Shown here: positions 18,487-28,698 of the stretch, in pieces | Layout of the letters: each line of letters opens with the position of its first letter | Position numbering within the stretch: the stretch's first letter is position 1 | NCBI GenBank assembly: GCA_910579135.1 | Contig: CAJTTM010000002.1 | Location: 1 to 64,000 of the forward strand | From: an uncultured Erysipelotrichales bacterium | Lineage (GTDB): Bacteria > Bacillota_I > Bacilli_A > Erysipelotrichales > Coprobacillaceae | DNA: 64,000 bases | Direction: 5' to 3' | The notes under the pieces: generated by a model | Databases searched by the model: none | Told to the model about the DNA's origin: nothing | The model's input: the letters and a program-made list of their open reading frames with translations, nothing else | Position numbers and translations under genes: made by a program

Positions 18487-19142
18487 TAATCTAAACGATA
18501 TCCAAATCCATAAATTGTCTTAATATTAAGATTTGGCATTTTCTTTCTTAATCTTCTTAAAGTATCATCAACAACTCTATCACTACCAAAGTAGTTCTCA
18601 TCCCAAACTTTTATAAGAACTTGTTCTCTTGAAATAGCTATTCCTTTATTCTTTAAGAAATATAATAACAATTCATATTCTTTCGTTGTTAAAACAATTT
18701 CTTGATCATTACATAAAACTTTTCTCTTTGATTCATCTATTAAATATCCATCAATATCAATCAAAGAAGGATCATCTTTATAAACTCTCTTTAATATATT
18801 TCTAATCCTTAAAATCACTTCTTTAATATTAAAAGGCTTTGTAATATATTCATCACTACCCTTTTCAAGTCCAATGATACGATCAAACTCTTGATCTCTT
18901 GCACTCATAAAGACGATTGGCATATCTGGTTTAATTGTCTTAATTTCATTCAATAATTCAAAACCACTGTTCTTATCCAACATAATATCAATAATCCATA
19001 AATGAACATCATCATCCTTATGAAGCAAAGCCTCATCATAAGTATAAAAAGAATAAACAATATAACCTTCTTTTTCTAAATAAGTCCTCACAAGATCATT
19101 TAAGTTTTTTTCATCATCTATAATATTAATACGGTATTTCAT
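18486..19142 (-). CDS. OmpR-family response regulator
   Basis: Cognate regulator of the downstream kinase. 218 residues with acidic D9-D10-E11, phosphoacceptor Asp in LWIIDIMLDKNSG, conserved SARD and Lys in ITKPFN, followed by a winged helix ending KTIYGFGYRLD. The kinase start overlaps its stop. No transporter gene is adjacent, so the target genes are not evident. Confidence 0.94.
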   Translation of the reverse strand: MKYRINIIDDEKNLNDLVRTYLEKEGYIVYSFYTYDEALLHKDDDVHLWIIDIMLDKNSGFELLNEIKTIKPDMPIVFMSARDQEFDRIIGLEKGSDEYITKPFNIKEVILRIRNILKRVYKDDPSLIDIDGYLIDESKRKVLCNDQEIVLTTKEYELLLYFLKNKGIAISREQVLIKVWDENYFGSDRVVDDTLRRLRKKMPNLNIKTIYGFGYRLD

Positions 19143-19172
19143 ACATTTTCACCTCATATTCACTATATACAA

Positions 19173-19199
19173 AATTTTGCCATGATTTATGGCAAAATT
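19173..19199 (-). terminator. Terminator after glmM
   Basis: Arms AATTTTGCCA (19173-19182) and TGGCAAAATT (19190-19199) around a 7-base loop, with TTTT on the minus strand. It closes the cdaA-cdaR-glmM transcript. Confidence 0.75.
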
Positions 19200-19219
19200 A
19201 TGTGATAATTTGTGATTCT

Positions 19220-20566
19220 CTATTTTACTGCATGACCTTTCTCTTTAATAACATTCACAACCTTTAATACATATTTATGACAAATATCATCGCTCTTAGC
19301 TTCTACCATAACACGTACAACAGGTTCTGTTCCACTTTCTCTTACTAAAATTCTCCCTTCATCCCCTAACGCTTCTTCAACTTCTTTAACAGCTTTTTGA
19401 ACATCAGGATCATCTTGAGCTTTCTTCTTATCATAAACTCTTACATTAATTAATAATTGAGGATAAACTTCAATTTCACTTGTTAATTCTGATAAAGTCT
19501 TCTTTTTCTCTATCATTGTTTCCATCACTTTTAATGATGTTAAAATACCATCTCCAGTAGTCGCATGTTTACTAAAGATAATATGTCCAGATTGTTCTCC
19601 ACCAAGACAATGACCATTTTGAACCATATTTTCATAAACATATTTATCACCAACAGCTGTCTTTTCATATTGAATACCAATTTTATCTAAAGACTTATAT
19701 AAACCAAAATTACTCATAACTGTAGTAACAATTGTATTATTTAATAAATCTCCGCGTTCTTTCATATATGATCCACATACATATAAGATCATATCGCCAT
19801 CAACAACACGTCCAAACTCATCAACAGCTAAGCATCTATCAGCATCACCATCATAAGCAAAACCAACATCCAATCCATTTTGAACAACAAATTGTTGTAA
19901 TCCTTCAATATGTGTTGAACCACAGTTAGTATTAATATTCACACCATCAGGACTATTATTAATAACATAAGTTTTAGCCCCCAAAGCATCAAATACACTC
20001 TTTGCAATAGCACTAGAAGAGCCGTTGGCACAATCAAGTCCAACTTTCATATCTTTAAACGCACGTGTAGGAATACTCATTAAATAACCAATATATCTAT
20101 TTCTACCCATCGAATAATCAACTGTACGTCCAATACTATCTTTAGTCGCAAAAGGAATTTTACCAGCTAAACCGTCAATATATTTTTCAATTCTATTTTC
20201 AACATCTGCCTCTAACTTATGTCCTTTACCATTAATAATTTTAATTCCATTATCATAATAAGGATTATGTGAAGCACTAATCATAATACCACAATCAAAT
20301 TCTTCACTTCTTACAACATAAGATACTGAAGGAGTTGTAGTCACATGTAACAAATAAACATCAGCACCACTTGCAGTTAAGCCTGCAACCAAAGAATATT
20401 CAAACATATATGAACTTCTTCTTGTATCCTTTCCAATCACAATTCTAGCTTTATGATTTCTAGAATAATACCACCCTAAATATCTTCCAACACTATAAGC
20501 GTGTTCCACTGTTAAATCAACATTTGCTTCACCTCTGAAGCCATCTGTACCAAAATATTTACCCAT
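19220..20566 (-). CDS. glmM: Phosphoglucosamine mutase GlmM
   Basis: Converts glucosamine-6-phosphate to glucosamine-1-phosphate for UDP-GlcNAc synthesis. 448 residues, normal length. Starts MGKYFGTDGFRG; phosphoserine loop ISASHNP with Ser99; metal loop DGDADRC; sugar loop GGEQSGHII; phosphate-binding RESGTEPVVRVM. Four bases after cdaR. The cdaA-cdaR-glmM order is conserved in Firmicutes, where GlmM binds and restrains CdaA. Confidence 0.97.
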   Translation of the reverse strand: MGKYFGTDGFRGEANVDLTVEHAYSVGRYLGWYYSRNHKARIVIGKDTRRSSYMFEYSLVAGLTASGADVYLLHVTTTPSVSYVVRSEEFDCGIMISASHNPYYDNGIKIINGKGHKLEADVENRIEKYIDGLAGKIPFATKDSIGRTVDYSMGRNRYIGYLMSIPTRAFKDMKVGLDCANGSSSAIAKSVFDALGAKTYVINNSPDGVNINTNCGSTHIEGLQQFVVQNGLDVGFAYDGDADRCLAVDEFGRVVDGDMILYVCGSYMKERGDLLNNTIVTTVMSNFGLYKSLDKIGIQYEKTAVGDKYVYENMVQNGHCLGGEQSGHIIFSKHATTGDGILTSLKVMETMIEKKKTLSELTSEIEVYPQLLINVRVYDKKKAQDDPDVQKAVKEVEEALGDEGRILVRESGTEPVVRVMVEAKSDDICHKYVLKVVNVIKEKGHAVK

Positions 20567-20570
20567 TTTT

Positions 20571-21971
20571 CTATTTCCTTTCTATATTTATTGATATCTC
20601 ATTTGAGGATAATAAACGAACACTCAAAGTATCATCATCTACAACAACCTTTACAAGAACTTTTCGACTACCAACTTCTAATTTATGAACATCTATTGTC
20701 GCTTCAATATTTTTCATTGATAACTTAGACACAATTGAACTAGCTCCTGTAACAGAAACAGAAGCATAACCCCCACTTCCTACAAACGAAACTTTTGTAT
20801 TACTAGATTTATTCAATACTTTTATTGGTATCTTATTGAATTTCTTTGTGATTGCTTTTTCTAATTCTAATGTCACATCTATTGTATCAGATGATAATTT
20901 ATCAATTTTATCACTCTTAATTAATGGTATGTTATTCATTGAAGTTGATGATTGTAAATCTGAAATATCTATATCACATGTGATTTCAGAAACATCTTTT
21001 AAATTCTTTTTTGATCCAAACACCTTAACTGTACTTGAAGATAAAGTATAATTTTTTAATGCAAAACCTTCTTTAGGACTTCCCACAAATCTTGGTTTGA
21101 TTGAAACCTCTTTGCTATAAGAAGAAACTATACAACTTACATGAGCTGTTTTTGGAGTAATCTCTACATTTAATTCATTACCCTGTTGATCAAACGCCTT
21201 AATTGGAGCATCTGTTTCAAAATTCTTTGTCTTCTCACTTACATCTATACATGCCTGTACTTTCGCAATCTTAGAAATGGTTTGCTTACTAGCACGAACA
21301 GTCACTTTTTTATTAGAAATTTTATCTAAAGCCACAGAATATTCTGAATCCATCTCATCAACATTTACATATTGATATCCAAGTTGAAATGTCGAATCAA
21401 TTTTCTTAGCGATATTCACTTTTAAGGAACTTGGTACAAGCATAACCTTTAAACTATCAGAAAAGTTCTTTGAAACCAAATTCACTGTATAATCTCCTGT
21501 TTTAAATCCAGTCACATCAATACTCACTTGATAATCCTTTATGATCTTAGTTGAATAAATATCTAGTGAAGGCCCTATCAATCCAACTGTAATATTCTCC
21601 GGAACTCCACTAATTTCATAATCATCATCTAACCCTATAATTTCTATAGGAACATTTTCTAAAGTTGTTCCACTAGTTGGTGATGATAAAAAATCTCCTC
21701 CAGAAATTGTAAAAAACAATACTAATGTTAAAATGATTGAAATGATAAAAATATTTCTATTATTAGATAATAATTTATCAATTGTCTTATTAATATAATT
21801 ATAAAGTTTACTCACTTTATTAAAAGTTTTACTTGTATTAAAATCAAACGAATCTTTATTAACATCCTTTTCTTTCTTTGGAGCCTTTTGTTCCTTTTTA
21901 ATCATCTTTAAGAAAAATTCAGTTGTTGAATCATGAAAATCTTGACCATTCTTTTTTTCTTGATTACTCAT
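20571..21971 (-). CDS. cdaR: CdaA regulatory protein CdaR (YbbR-domain protein)
   Basis: Extracytoplasmic modulator of the diadenylate cyclase CdaA. 466 residues: a longer-than-usual charged cytoplasmic N-terminus (about 1-70), one membrane helix (about 74-92, IFIISIILTLVLFFTISGG), then four repeated YbbR-type beta domains, visible as recurring V--S--V-V-G segments. It overlaps cdaA by 8 bases and precedes glmM. Confidence 0.93.
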   Translation of the reverse strand: MSNQEKKNGQDFHDSTTEFFLKMIKKEQKAPKKEKDVNKDSFDFNTSKTFNKVSKLYNYINKTIDKLLSNNRNIFIISIILTLVLFFTISGGDFLSSPTSGTTLENVPIEIIGLDDDYEISGVPENITVGLIGPSLDIYSTKIIKDYQVSIDVTGFKTGDYTVNLVSKNFSDSLKVMLVPSSLKVNIAKKIDSTFQLGYQYVNVDEMDSEYSVALDKISNKKVTVRASKQTISKIAKVQACIDVSEKTKNFETDAPIKAFDQQGNELNVEITPKTAHVSCIVSSYSKEVSIKPRFVGSPKEGFALKNYTLSSSTVKVFGSKKNLKDVSEITCDIDISDLQSSTSMNNIPLIKSDKIDKLSSDTIDVTLELEKAITKKFNKIPIKVLNKSSNTKVSFVGSGGYASVSVTGASSIVSKLSMKNIEATIDVHKLEVGSRKVLVKVVVDDDTLSVRLLSSNEISINIERK

Positions 21972-22761
21972 TCATCATTTCCTCCTTTTCCTCAGATTTG
22001 AACCATTTCAATTCAGTAACTAAAGAAGCTCTTAACTCTTTGGCAGGAATTTTTCTTAACTCACCATTCACTGCAAATGAAATCGTACCTGTTTCCTCAC
22101 TAACAACAACAGTTAAAGAATCTGTAATTTCACTAATTCCTAAAGCTGCTCTATGCCTAGCTCCATAACGAGGAGATAAATCCTGATTTGTTGGTGGATA
22201 AAAAGCAGCGGCACAAACAACACGATCACCTTGAATAATGGCTGCCCCATCATGTAATGGTGTTCCTTCCCAAAAAACAGTTAAAAATAATTCACTTTTA
22301 ATATCAGCGTTTATTTTTGTTCCTGTATTAATATAATCTAATAAGGATTGTTCCCTTTCAAAAGTAATTAATGCTCCTGTTTGTTCTTTTGATAATGTTG
22401 TAATTGCAATAACAAGTTCGTCCATCAATCTTTCTTTTTCATCATTACTTATAACTTTCTTTTGATCAACCTTTGTTTGTCCCATCTTTTCTAGAAGAGT
22501 TCTAATTTCAGGTTGAAATATAATAATAATCGCTAAAACTCCCCAAGTAATAATTGTATCCACAAGATAATTAAGAGTCGTCAAACCAAAAAGACTAGTA
22601 ATGAATTTTAAAATCAAAACAAACATAACACCTTTAAATAACTGCATTGTTTTCATATTTGTTTTGAACATACAAATCAAATAATAAAGAATAAAACATA
22701 CTGCAGTTAAATCTATAATCGTTCTTATAACATCAATAACAATTGATAAATCAAATGGCAT
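21964..22761 (-). CDS. cdaA: Diadenylate cyclase CdaA
   Basis: Membrane enzyme that makes cyclic di-AMP from two ATP, a signal for potassium and osmotic balance and wall integrity. About 265 residues: three N-terminal membrane helices, then the DAC domain with the catalytic DGA motif (LHDGAAII) and RHR motif (YGARHRAALG). The ATG at 22761 is preferred over the GTG at 22770 because AGGTGAG lies directly upstream of it. First gene of cdaA-cdaR-glmM. Confidence 0.96.
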   Translation of the reverse strand: MPFDLSIVIDVIRTIIDLTAVCFILYYLICMFKTNMKTMQLFKGVMFVLILKFITSLFGLTTLNYLVDTIITWGVLAIIIIFQPEIRTLLEKMGQTKVDQKKVISNDEKERLMDELVIAITTLSKEQTGALITFEREQSLLDYINTGTKINADIKSELFLTVFWEGTPLHDGAAIIQGDRVVCAAAFYPPTNQDLSPRYGARHRAALGISEITDSLTVVVSEETGTISFAVNGELRKIPAKELRASLVTELKWFKSEEKEEMMNE

Positions 22762-22813
22762 TTCTCTCACCTACATTTCTTTAATAATTATAACAGTTTT
22801 AGAGTATAAAAAA

Positions 22814-22832
22814 AACTATTTTTTCAATAGTT
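22814..22832 (-). terminator. Terminator overlapping the end of a 56-residue gene
   Basis: Stem AACTATT (22814-22820) / AATAGTT (22826-22832), followed by eight T on the minus strand. The stop codon of the small gene is inside the hairpin. Confidence 0.75.
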
Positions 22833-22986
22833 CCGTTTCATCTTCAATATTAACAATATATTTTACAATTTTCCCATCTATAAATAGTCTTCTTTTCACA
22901 TCACAAATAAAAGCAGGAATATTATCTTTTAAATATTTACTCTTAATTTGTTCAGCTTCTTTTTTGGTTGTACAGAAAAAAATCAT
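22816..22986 (-). CDS. Small hypothetical protein (56 aa)
   Basis: Not recognised. MIFFCTTKKEAEQIKSKYL... is a compact soluble protein with an alpha-beta pattern. The start at 22986 has AGGGGAA about 5-6 bases upstream, which the longer frame to 23013 lacks. It has its own terminator overlapping its stop codon. It lies between metH (transcribed away from it) and cdaA. The clear ribosome site and terminator make it likely real. Confidence 0.6.
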   Translation of the reverse strand: MIFFCTTKKEAEQIKSKYLKDNIPAFICDVKRRLFIDGKIVKYIVNIEDETELLKK

Positions 22987-23070
22987 AAAGTTCCCCTCTA
23001 TCATTAATACCAATATCTTAGTACAAATAGAAATGAAAGTAAATAGTAAATATTTATACTAAGATATAAA

Positions 23071-23088
23071 AAAGAGGTTTCCCTCTTT
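23071..23088 (-). terminator. Terminator after metH
   Basis: Stem AAAGAGG (23071-23077) / CCTCTTT (23082-23088), with a run of T on the minus strand. It touches the metH stop codon. Confidence 0.75.
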
Positions 23089-25465
23089 ATAATAAATCAT
23101 TTAATAGATAAACACTAGACATAGCATCTTCACAATAATAATCTGCCCCTATTTCATTTGCTATATCTTGAGTCAAAACAGCTCCACCAACCCATATTGG
23201 AACATCACACCCATTTTGATGTAATGCTTTAATTGTTCTTTTCATATTCATAACTGTTGTTGTCATCAAAGCACTTAATCCAATGACTTTAGGTTGATAA
23301 CGATTATAAGCTTCCACAACCTTTTCTACTTTAATATCTTTACCTAAATCAACAACATCATATCCATAACTTTCTAAAACAACTTTGACAATGTTTTTCC
23401 CTATATCATGAATATCTCCTTCTACAGTACACATTAATACAGGACCTTTCTTTTGGTTTTTATCTGTTTTAAAAGTAGATTGAACAACTTCAAATGCAAG
23501 TTTTGTCGTTTGAGCAGATTGAATTAATTGAGGTAAAAAGATTTTTCCTGTTTCATAATCTTTTCCTACTTGATTTAGTGCAGGTACAATGACCTCATTA
23601 ATCAAAGTTAAACCTTCTTTATCTTCTAATTCAATTGCTGTTTGTTTCTTAACTTCATCTTTTAAACCTCTTAATATCATATGATAAAGGTCCATAGTTT
23701 CATTACTTTTAATAGTAGAAATATTTCCCTTTTTCATTAAAGGAGATGATAAATCCTGAGCATGTTTTTCAATATAAGAAACACTATCTTGATCATAATT
23801 AGAAAGAACATTATAAGCATCAATAATGCTCATCATTTCATGATCTAAAGGATTCATGATTGGTAAATCTAAACCAGCTTGTATTGCCATTGTTAAAAAG
23901 GTTCTATTTAATAAAGAACGATTAGGTAATCCAAACGAAACATTAGACACTCCTAAAACTGTATGCAATCCCATTTTTTTGACCATATTTACTGCCTTAA
24001 TTGTTTCAATTACTTCTTTTTGTTGAGCAGAAGCTGTTAATGTCAAACAATCAATAATAATATTTTCTTTTCTAATTCCATATTCACCTGCTTTAAAAAT
24101 AATCTTTTCAGCAATTTTTAAACGTTCTTCTGCTTTTAATGGTATGCCATCTTCCAAAGTTAATCCAATAACAACACCACCATATTTTTTAACAATTGGA
24201 AAAATCTCTTCCATAACTTTATCTTTTCCATTTACAGAATTAATTAAAGGCTTTCCATTATAATAACGGCATGCTACTTCTATAGCTTCACTTGATGAAG
24301 AATCAATTTGTAATGGTAAAGTTACAACTTCTTGAAGCATTGGAATCATCTTTTTCATCACTTTGGCTTCATTAATACTAGGTAACCCTACATTAACATC
24401 TAAAACATCAGCTCCATTTTGATCTTGTTTGATTGCTTCTACAACAAGTTCATCATATCTTTCCTCTTTTAAAGCTAATTTCATCTTTTTCTTACCTGTT
24501 GGATTTAATCTTTCACCACACACAACAACCTGACCCTTAAAAACAACTGTCTGATTTTGTGAAGATACAGCAGTATAATAAGGATTATTTCTAACTTTTA
24601 CCATTGTTGGTAAACTTTGTTTCATTTCTTTTATAAACTCTGGAGAAGTTCCACAACATCCTCCTACAACACTTGTACCTAAATCAACAATATGCTCCAT
24701 TGAAGATGTAAATTCAGTTGGTGTCACTTGATAAAAAGTTTCCCCATTCTTTAAAACAGGAAGTCCGGCATTAGGTTGAACAATAACGGGAAGATGTGCA
24801 TAAGATAATATTTCTTCAACAACTGGTTTAAGCTCATTTGGTCCTAGTGAGCAATTTACTCCAAGAGCATCTACATTCAACCCTTCAACAACATTTACGA
24901 ATGTTAATGTATCTACACCTGTAAGAGTTCTTTTATTTTCTTCAAAAGTCATAGTCACAAATACAGGTAAATCACTATTTTCTTTAACAGCCAATATTCC
25001 AGCTTTTACTTCATATAAATCACTCATTGTTTCAAATAAAACAGCATCAACTTCATCTTTAACCACTACAATTTGGGAAGCAATCATTTCATAAGCTTCA
25101 TCAAAACTTAATGTTCCTATAGGAGCAAGCATTGAACCTATGGGTCCTATATCTAGAACAATATAACTATCATTCTCTCTACCGACTCTTTTTCTTGCTT
25201 CTTTTGCATTTTTAACAGCAGCTTTTAGCATATCACAATAACAATACTTTGAATCTTTCATTTTTAATGGATTACACCCAAAAGTATTTGTTGTAATGAA
25301 ATCTGCTCCTGCATTTAAATATTTCTCATGAATAGATATAATTAATTCACTATCATCAATATTTAATTCCTCAGGTATCTGCCCTGCTTTTAAACCAGCA
25401 TTTTGTAGTTGTGTTCCCATTGCTCCATCAAAGAACAATAACTCTTTTTTTAATCTATCCAACAT
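23087..25465 (-). CDS. metH: B12-dependent methionine synthase lacking the activation domain
   Basis: Transfers the methyl group of methyl-tetrahydrofolate to homocysteine through cobalamin. 792 residues in three modules: homocysteine domain (about 1-290; zinc ligands in GVNCSLG and GGCCGTSPEF), pterin-binding domain (about 310-560; NVSFGLPNR), then the B12 cap and B12 domain (about 590-792; base-off motif DIHDIGKNIV). The 1200-residue form's reactivation domain is missing and is supplied by the gene immediately upstream, overlapping by 16 bases. Part of a metF / activation / metH operon. Confidence 0.94.
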   Translation of the reverse strand: MLDRLKKELLFFDGAMGTQLQNAGLKAGQIPEELNIDDSELIISIHEKYLNAGADFITTNTFGCNPLKMKDSKYCYCDMLKAAVKNAKEARKRVGRENDSYIVLDIGPIGSMLAPIGTLSFDEAYEMIASQIVVVKDEVDAVLFETMSDLYEVKAGILAVKENSDLPVFVTMTFEENKRTLTGVDTLTFVNVVEGLNVDALGVNCSLGPNELKPVVEEILSYAHLPVIVQPNAGLPVLKNGETFYQVTPTEFTSSMEHIVDLGTSVVGGCCGTSPEFIKEMKQSLPTMVKVRNNPYYTAVSSQNQTVVFKGQVVVCGERLNPTGKKKMKLALKEERYDELVVEAIKQDQNGADVLDVNVGLPSINEAKVMKKMIPMLQEVVTLPLQIDSSSSEAIEVACRYYNGKPLINSVNGKDKVMEEIFPIVKKYGGVVIGLTLEDGIPLKAEERLKIAEKIIFKAGEYGIRKENIIIDCLTLTASAQQKEVIETIKAVNMVKKMGLHTVLGVSNVSFGLPNRSLLNRTFLTMAIQAGLDLPIMNPLDHEMMSIIDAYNVLSNYDQDSVSYIEKHAQDLSSPLMKKGNISTIKSNETMDLYHMILRGLKDEVKKQTAIELEDKEGLTLINEVIVPALNQVGKDYETGKIFLPQLIQSAQTTKLAFEVVQSTFKTDKNQKKGPVLMCTVEGDIHDIGKNIVKVVLESYGYDVVDLGKDIKVEKVVEAYNRYQPKVIGLSALMTTTVMNMKRTIKALHQNGCDVPIWVGGAVLTQDIANEIGADYYCEDAMSSVYLLNDLL

Positions 25466-26079
25466 CTTTTATTTTCCTTCCTTAATAAACATTTCTCTTT
25501 TCTTATACAATGTCCACATTGACGACTCTTTTGACTTTTTCCAATTCCAATAAAACCTAACATTGATTTTTGAGGAATAAAAAGATAATGATCACTCAAT
25601 GTTACACCTAAATGTTTATAAATATCTAAATATTTCGCAAACGGTTTATTAAGATAAAGTGGTACATCTCCATAACCAGGTGCAAACCTAAACGTTCTAT
25701 TCTTTATATCTAATATTTTTTCATATTCATCTAAACAATATTCTAAATAACTACTTGCAATTGCATCCATAATAACTGCTTTGCTCATATCAATCTTTTG
25801 CATATATTTAAGTCTTCTCTCTAAAGAAACACCCAAAGTTGCTGCAATCAACATCATTTGATGACAACCTTTTAAATAAAATCGAGTATCTTCAAAATCC
25901 ATTTTTATATTTAACTCATCAATCATTAAATCATCAGATAGCGCTAATACCTTATACACTACTTTAAAATTTGAATATTCCTTCACTTCTTTTTCACATT
26001 CATCATATAAATGATGAAAGCTATTAGGAATATCTTGATGATGATATCCTAAATACTTTAACGCTTGTTCTTTAATCAT
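25450..26079 (-). CDS. Stand-alone methionine synthase activation-domain protein
   Basis: Predicted S-adenosylmethionine-binding partner that reductively reactivates MetH cobalamin. 209 residues resembling the MetH C-terminal domain, with the signature RFAPGYGDVPL at about 128-138 and a C-terminal Cys cluster (C-G-H-C-I-R-K-E-K-C). It sits between metF (8-base overlap) and metH (16-base overlap), so all three are coupled. Such split systems occur in several anaerobic Firmicutes. Confidence 0.88.
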   Translation of the reverse strand: MIKEQALKYLGYHHQDIPNSFHHLYDECEKEVKEYSNFKVVYKVLALSDDLMIDELNIKMDFEDTRFYLKGCHQMMLIAATLGVSLERRLKYMQKIDMSKAVIMDAIASSYLEYCLDEYEKILDIKNRTFRFAPGYGDVPLYLNKPFAKYLDIYKHLGVTLSDHYLFIPQKSMLGFIGIGKSQKSRQCGHCIRKEKCLLRKENKRCWID

Positions 26080-26962
26080 GATTTAATTCTTTTAAAACCG
26101 TCGGTATACTATCAAAAATTCTTTGAGCAATCTCTGGTTTATTCATTGTATAGATATGAATACCATCAACACCATTTGTAATTAAATCAATAATCTGATG
26201 AGTTGCATAATTAATTCCTATTTCTTTCATAGCATCAGGATAATGATAGTAATTCTCTATCATTGTAGAAAGCTCATAAGGAATTGAGGTTCCACACATC
26301 TTAGCAGTTCTAAGTAAAGATTTAGAATTTGTGATTGGCATGATACCAGCAATAATAGGTACGCCAATGCCTATCTTTCTAGCTTCTTTAACTAAACGAT
26401 AATAATAGTTATTATCAAAGAATATTTGAGTAATTAAATACTCTGCCCCAGCATCAACTTTTGCTTTTAATGATTTTAAATCATCTTCAAAACAAGCTGC
26501 TTCTTGATGTACTTCTGGATAACATGCTCCTGATAAACAAAAATTATTAGGAAATTTTTGAGTGATAAATTCATTTAATTCTTTAGCATAATGGAATTCT
26601 AAATCTTCTTTATTAAATAAAGGATCTTTTGGATAATCTCCTCTTAATGCTAATATATTTTCAATATGATTATCTTTTAATTGTTGACATGTTTCTAATA
26701 TTTCTTGTTTTGTAGAAGATATACATGTCAAATGAGCAACTGATTCTATTTGATATTTATTCTTTATAGTTGAAGCAATCTCTACTGTTTTTCCTTTTGT
26801 AGAACCTCCTGCACCATATGTTACACTAATAAAATCAGGATTTAATTTTGATAATTCATCTATTGTATAATAAATTGAAGATATATCTCCATCTTTATTC
26901 TTTGGTGGAAAAACTTCAAATGATATAGTTGATTTATGTTTTAATATTTCTGATATTTTCAT
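26072..26962 (-). CDS. metF: Methylenetetrahydrofolate reductase MetF
   Basis: Reduces methylene-THF to methyl-THF, the methyl donor for the downstream MetH. 296 residues, a TIM barrel with SFEVFPPK at the N-terminus, VTYGAGGS, LRGDYP, the FAD/NADH region GACYPEVHQEA, QIFFDNNYYYR and AGIMPI. AAGGGGG stands upstream. No SAM or T-box leader is visible in the 59 bases before it. Confidence 0.96.
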   Translation of the reverse strand: MKISEILKHKSTISFEVFPPKNKDGDISSIYYTIDELSKLNPDFISVTYGAGGSTKGKTVEIASTIKNKYQIESVAHLTCISSTKQEILETCQQLKDNHIENILALRGDYPKDPLFNKEDLEFHYAKELNEFITQKFPNNFCLSGACYPEVHQEAACFEDDLKSLKAKVDAGAEYLITQIFFDNNYYYRLVKEARKIGIGVPIIAGIMPITNSKSLLRTAKMCGTSIPYELSTMIENYYHYPDAMKEIGINYATHQIIDLITNGVDGIHIYTMNKPEIAQRIFDSIPTVLKELNHD

Positions 26963-27007
26963 AAATGGATTCCCCCTTTTTGTTTATATATTTTAAAACA
27001 TATAAAA

Positions 27008-27028
27008 AGAATAGTCAAAAACTATTCT
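27008..27028 (-). terminator. Terminator of the decayed permease operon
   Basis: Stem AGAATAGT (27008-27015) / ACTATTCT (27021-27028), followed by TTTTTATA on the minus strand. It overlaps the end of the permease remnant. Confidence 0.7.
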
Positions 27029-27750
27029 CTTATATTTTTATTTTCAAAGGCATCTTGAGATAAAATATGTTTTAATGGTACCAAAATAAGACAATTGACA
27101 ATATTCATTAATAAAATAACACTTATTATATGTATGAAAATTGACAAAGGAGCAAATAATTGATCAATTTGTGTTAATGATTGATATTGATAATAAATAT
27201 CTAAAAAATAATATCCACTCCCTATAATTAATCCAATAAAACTTATATATAAAGATTTAAAGAAATAAATCTGATAAATTTCTTTATGAGTTAAACCTAA
27301 TAGTTGAAAACTAGCAATATCTTCTCTTTGTTTTATAATTTCAAATATCATTTGAAAAATATAAATAACCATGAAACAAACAATTGTAAAAATAGTATTT
27401 ATAACATCTATATAATAATAAATATTATTTTCTATATACATATAATCTCTAAAACGAACCAATTCTTCTCCATGATGAAGATATGTTTCTCTTCTTTGAA
27501 CAAGATTATCAAAGATTAACACTCTTTTATAATACTCTTCTACTTTTCCTTTTTGCTTATAATAATCATTTTTATTTACAAATGCATACCTATTTTCACT
27601 ATCTACAATTTGAACAACTTTATAATTTCTATCAAGAAATGTAATTTCATCATTAATCTTATAATTGAGTTTTGAATAATGTAAAAATATTGTTGTAAAA
27701 ACAATTTCTCCTTCTTTAATATCTTTTATCTTATAGTAATCTTTCATCAT
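27022..27750 (-). pseudogene. FtsX-type ABC permease remnant, C-terminal part
   Basis: Last roughly 240 residues of an FtsX-type permease of an antimicrobial-peptide-type transporter: the end of an external domain (NYKVVQIVDSENRYAF...), then three membrane helices with FEIIKQREDIASFQLLGLTHKEIYQIYF, the standard helix-linker signature. Its frame is shifted against the preceding segment (they overlap at 27731-27750), so it cannot be made as part of a full permease. No convincing ribosome site lies at its first Met. Confidence 0.8.
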
Positions 27751-28698
27751 TATTGAAGAGTTGATATTGAAGTATTTGTTTTATATAGGGTTTAAAACCA
27801 TTAAAGTCAAACTTTTTGAATTGTTCTTGCTCTAAAAAACAATTTACTGTTGGTATCTCTTGGACCTCATCATAAGAAATATTATCGATAATTATATCTC
27901 CAGTTATTCTTAATATAAATAGAGATGCTATCGATAATAAAAAGACTTTTATCACCACTTTCTTTTTTAATGTCATTAATTGTCGCCAAGCAAGATATGA
28001 TGGTTTAAGATAATGTGATTTTTTATATTGATAATAAAAATATTGAAACTCCAAACCATCAAAATTTCCAGATAATACTTTTCTAACAACACCTCTTGCA
28101 GGTATAAAATAACTAAGAAAAATTGTGATAAACACAATAAATCCAGCCCATAGAAGACTTGAAAATTGACATACATCAAAAAACTAATAAACAAAGGAAC
28201 AAGAAAAGTTATTATACCAATTAAAATCATTAAAATTATAATAGGAGCGCATGATAAAATAATAACTTGTATAAAAATAATATAATAAATTTGTCTTTGA
28301 GTTGTTCCTATGTTCCTAAGCAAAGTATAATCTTTTTCTCTTTTTTCAAAGGAAGAAAGTATTAAACCATATAACAAAGTCATTGCTATAATAATGATAG
28401 TCAATTGTATTAAAACTGCATGAATATTATTAGTTATAATACCTCCAAAATCATCTGGTGACACACTTCTATATAAATGACATTGTTCAGCATTATCTAT
28501 CTCTTGATAATCACCAGTTTGAGGATTAAAATCTGTTTTGATATACAAAGAATAATCACAATCACAAATTTTATCAACAAGTATAGAAATATCTCCATCC
28601 TCTTTTAGTATTCCTACAACTTTAAAAGTATTAACATGAAACTCATCATCTGTTGTATATTATAACTGAATATTCTCATTTAATTTTTTAGAATATCC
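27731..28698 (-). pseudogene. FtsX-type ABC permease remnant, middle part
   Basis: Continuation of the same permease. The segment to 28548 (protein ...RSVSPDDFGGII...SSFEKREKDYTLLRNIGTT) runs into a frameshift near 28160, after which the correct sense resumes in another frame (FSSLLWAGFIVFITIFLSY). Upstream, between 28549 and 28698, the frame continues but contains two in-frame TAA codons (28699-28701 and about 28665). At least two frameshifts and two stops show loss of function. Confidence 0.8.

Noticed and set aside
26963..27021. SAM riboswitch or T-box upstream of metF
   Set aside because: The intergenic region is too short (59 bases, including the preceding terminator) and lacks the conserved stems.
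27304..27519. 71-codon plus-strand frame opposite the permease remnant
   Set aside because: Low-complexity Asn/Ile-rich shadow.
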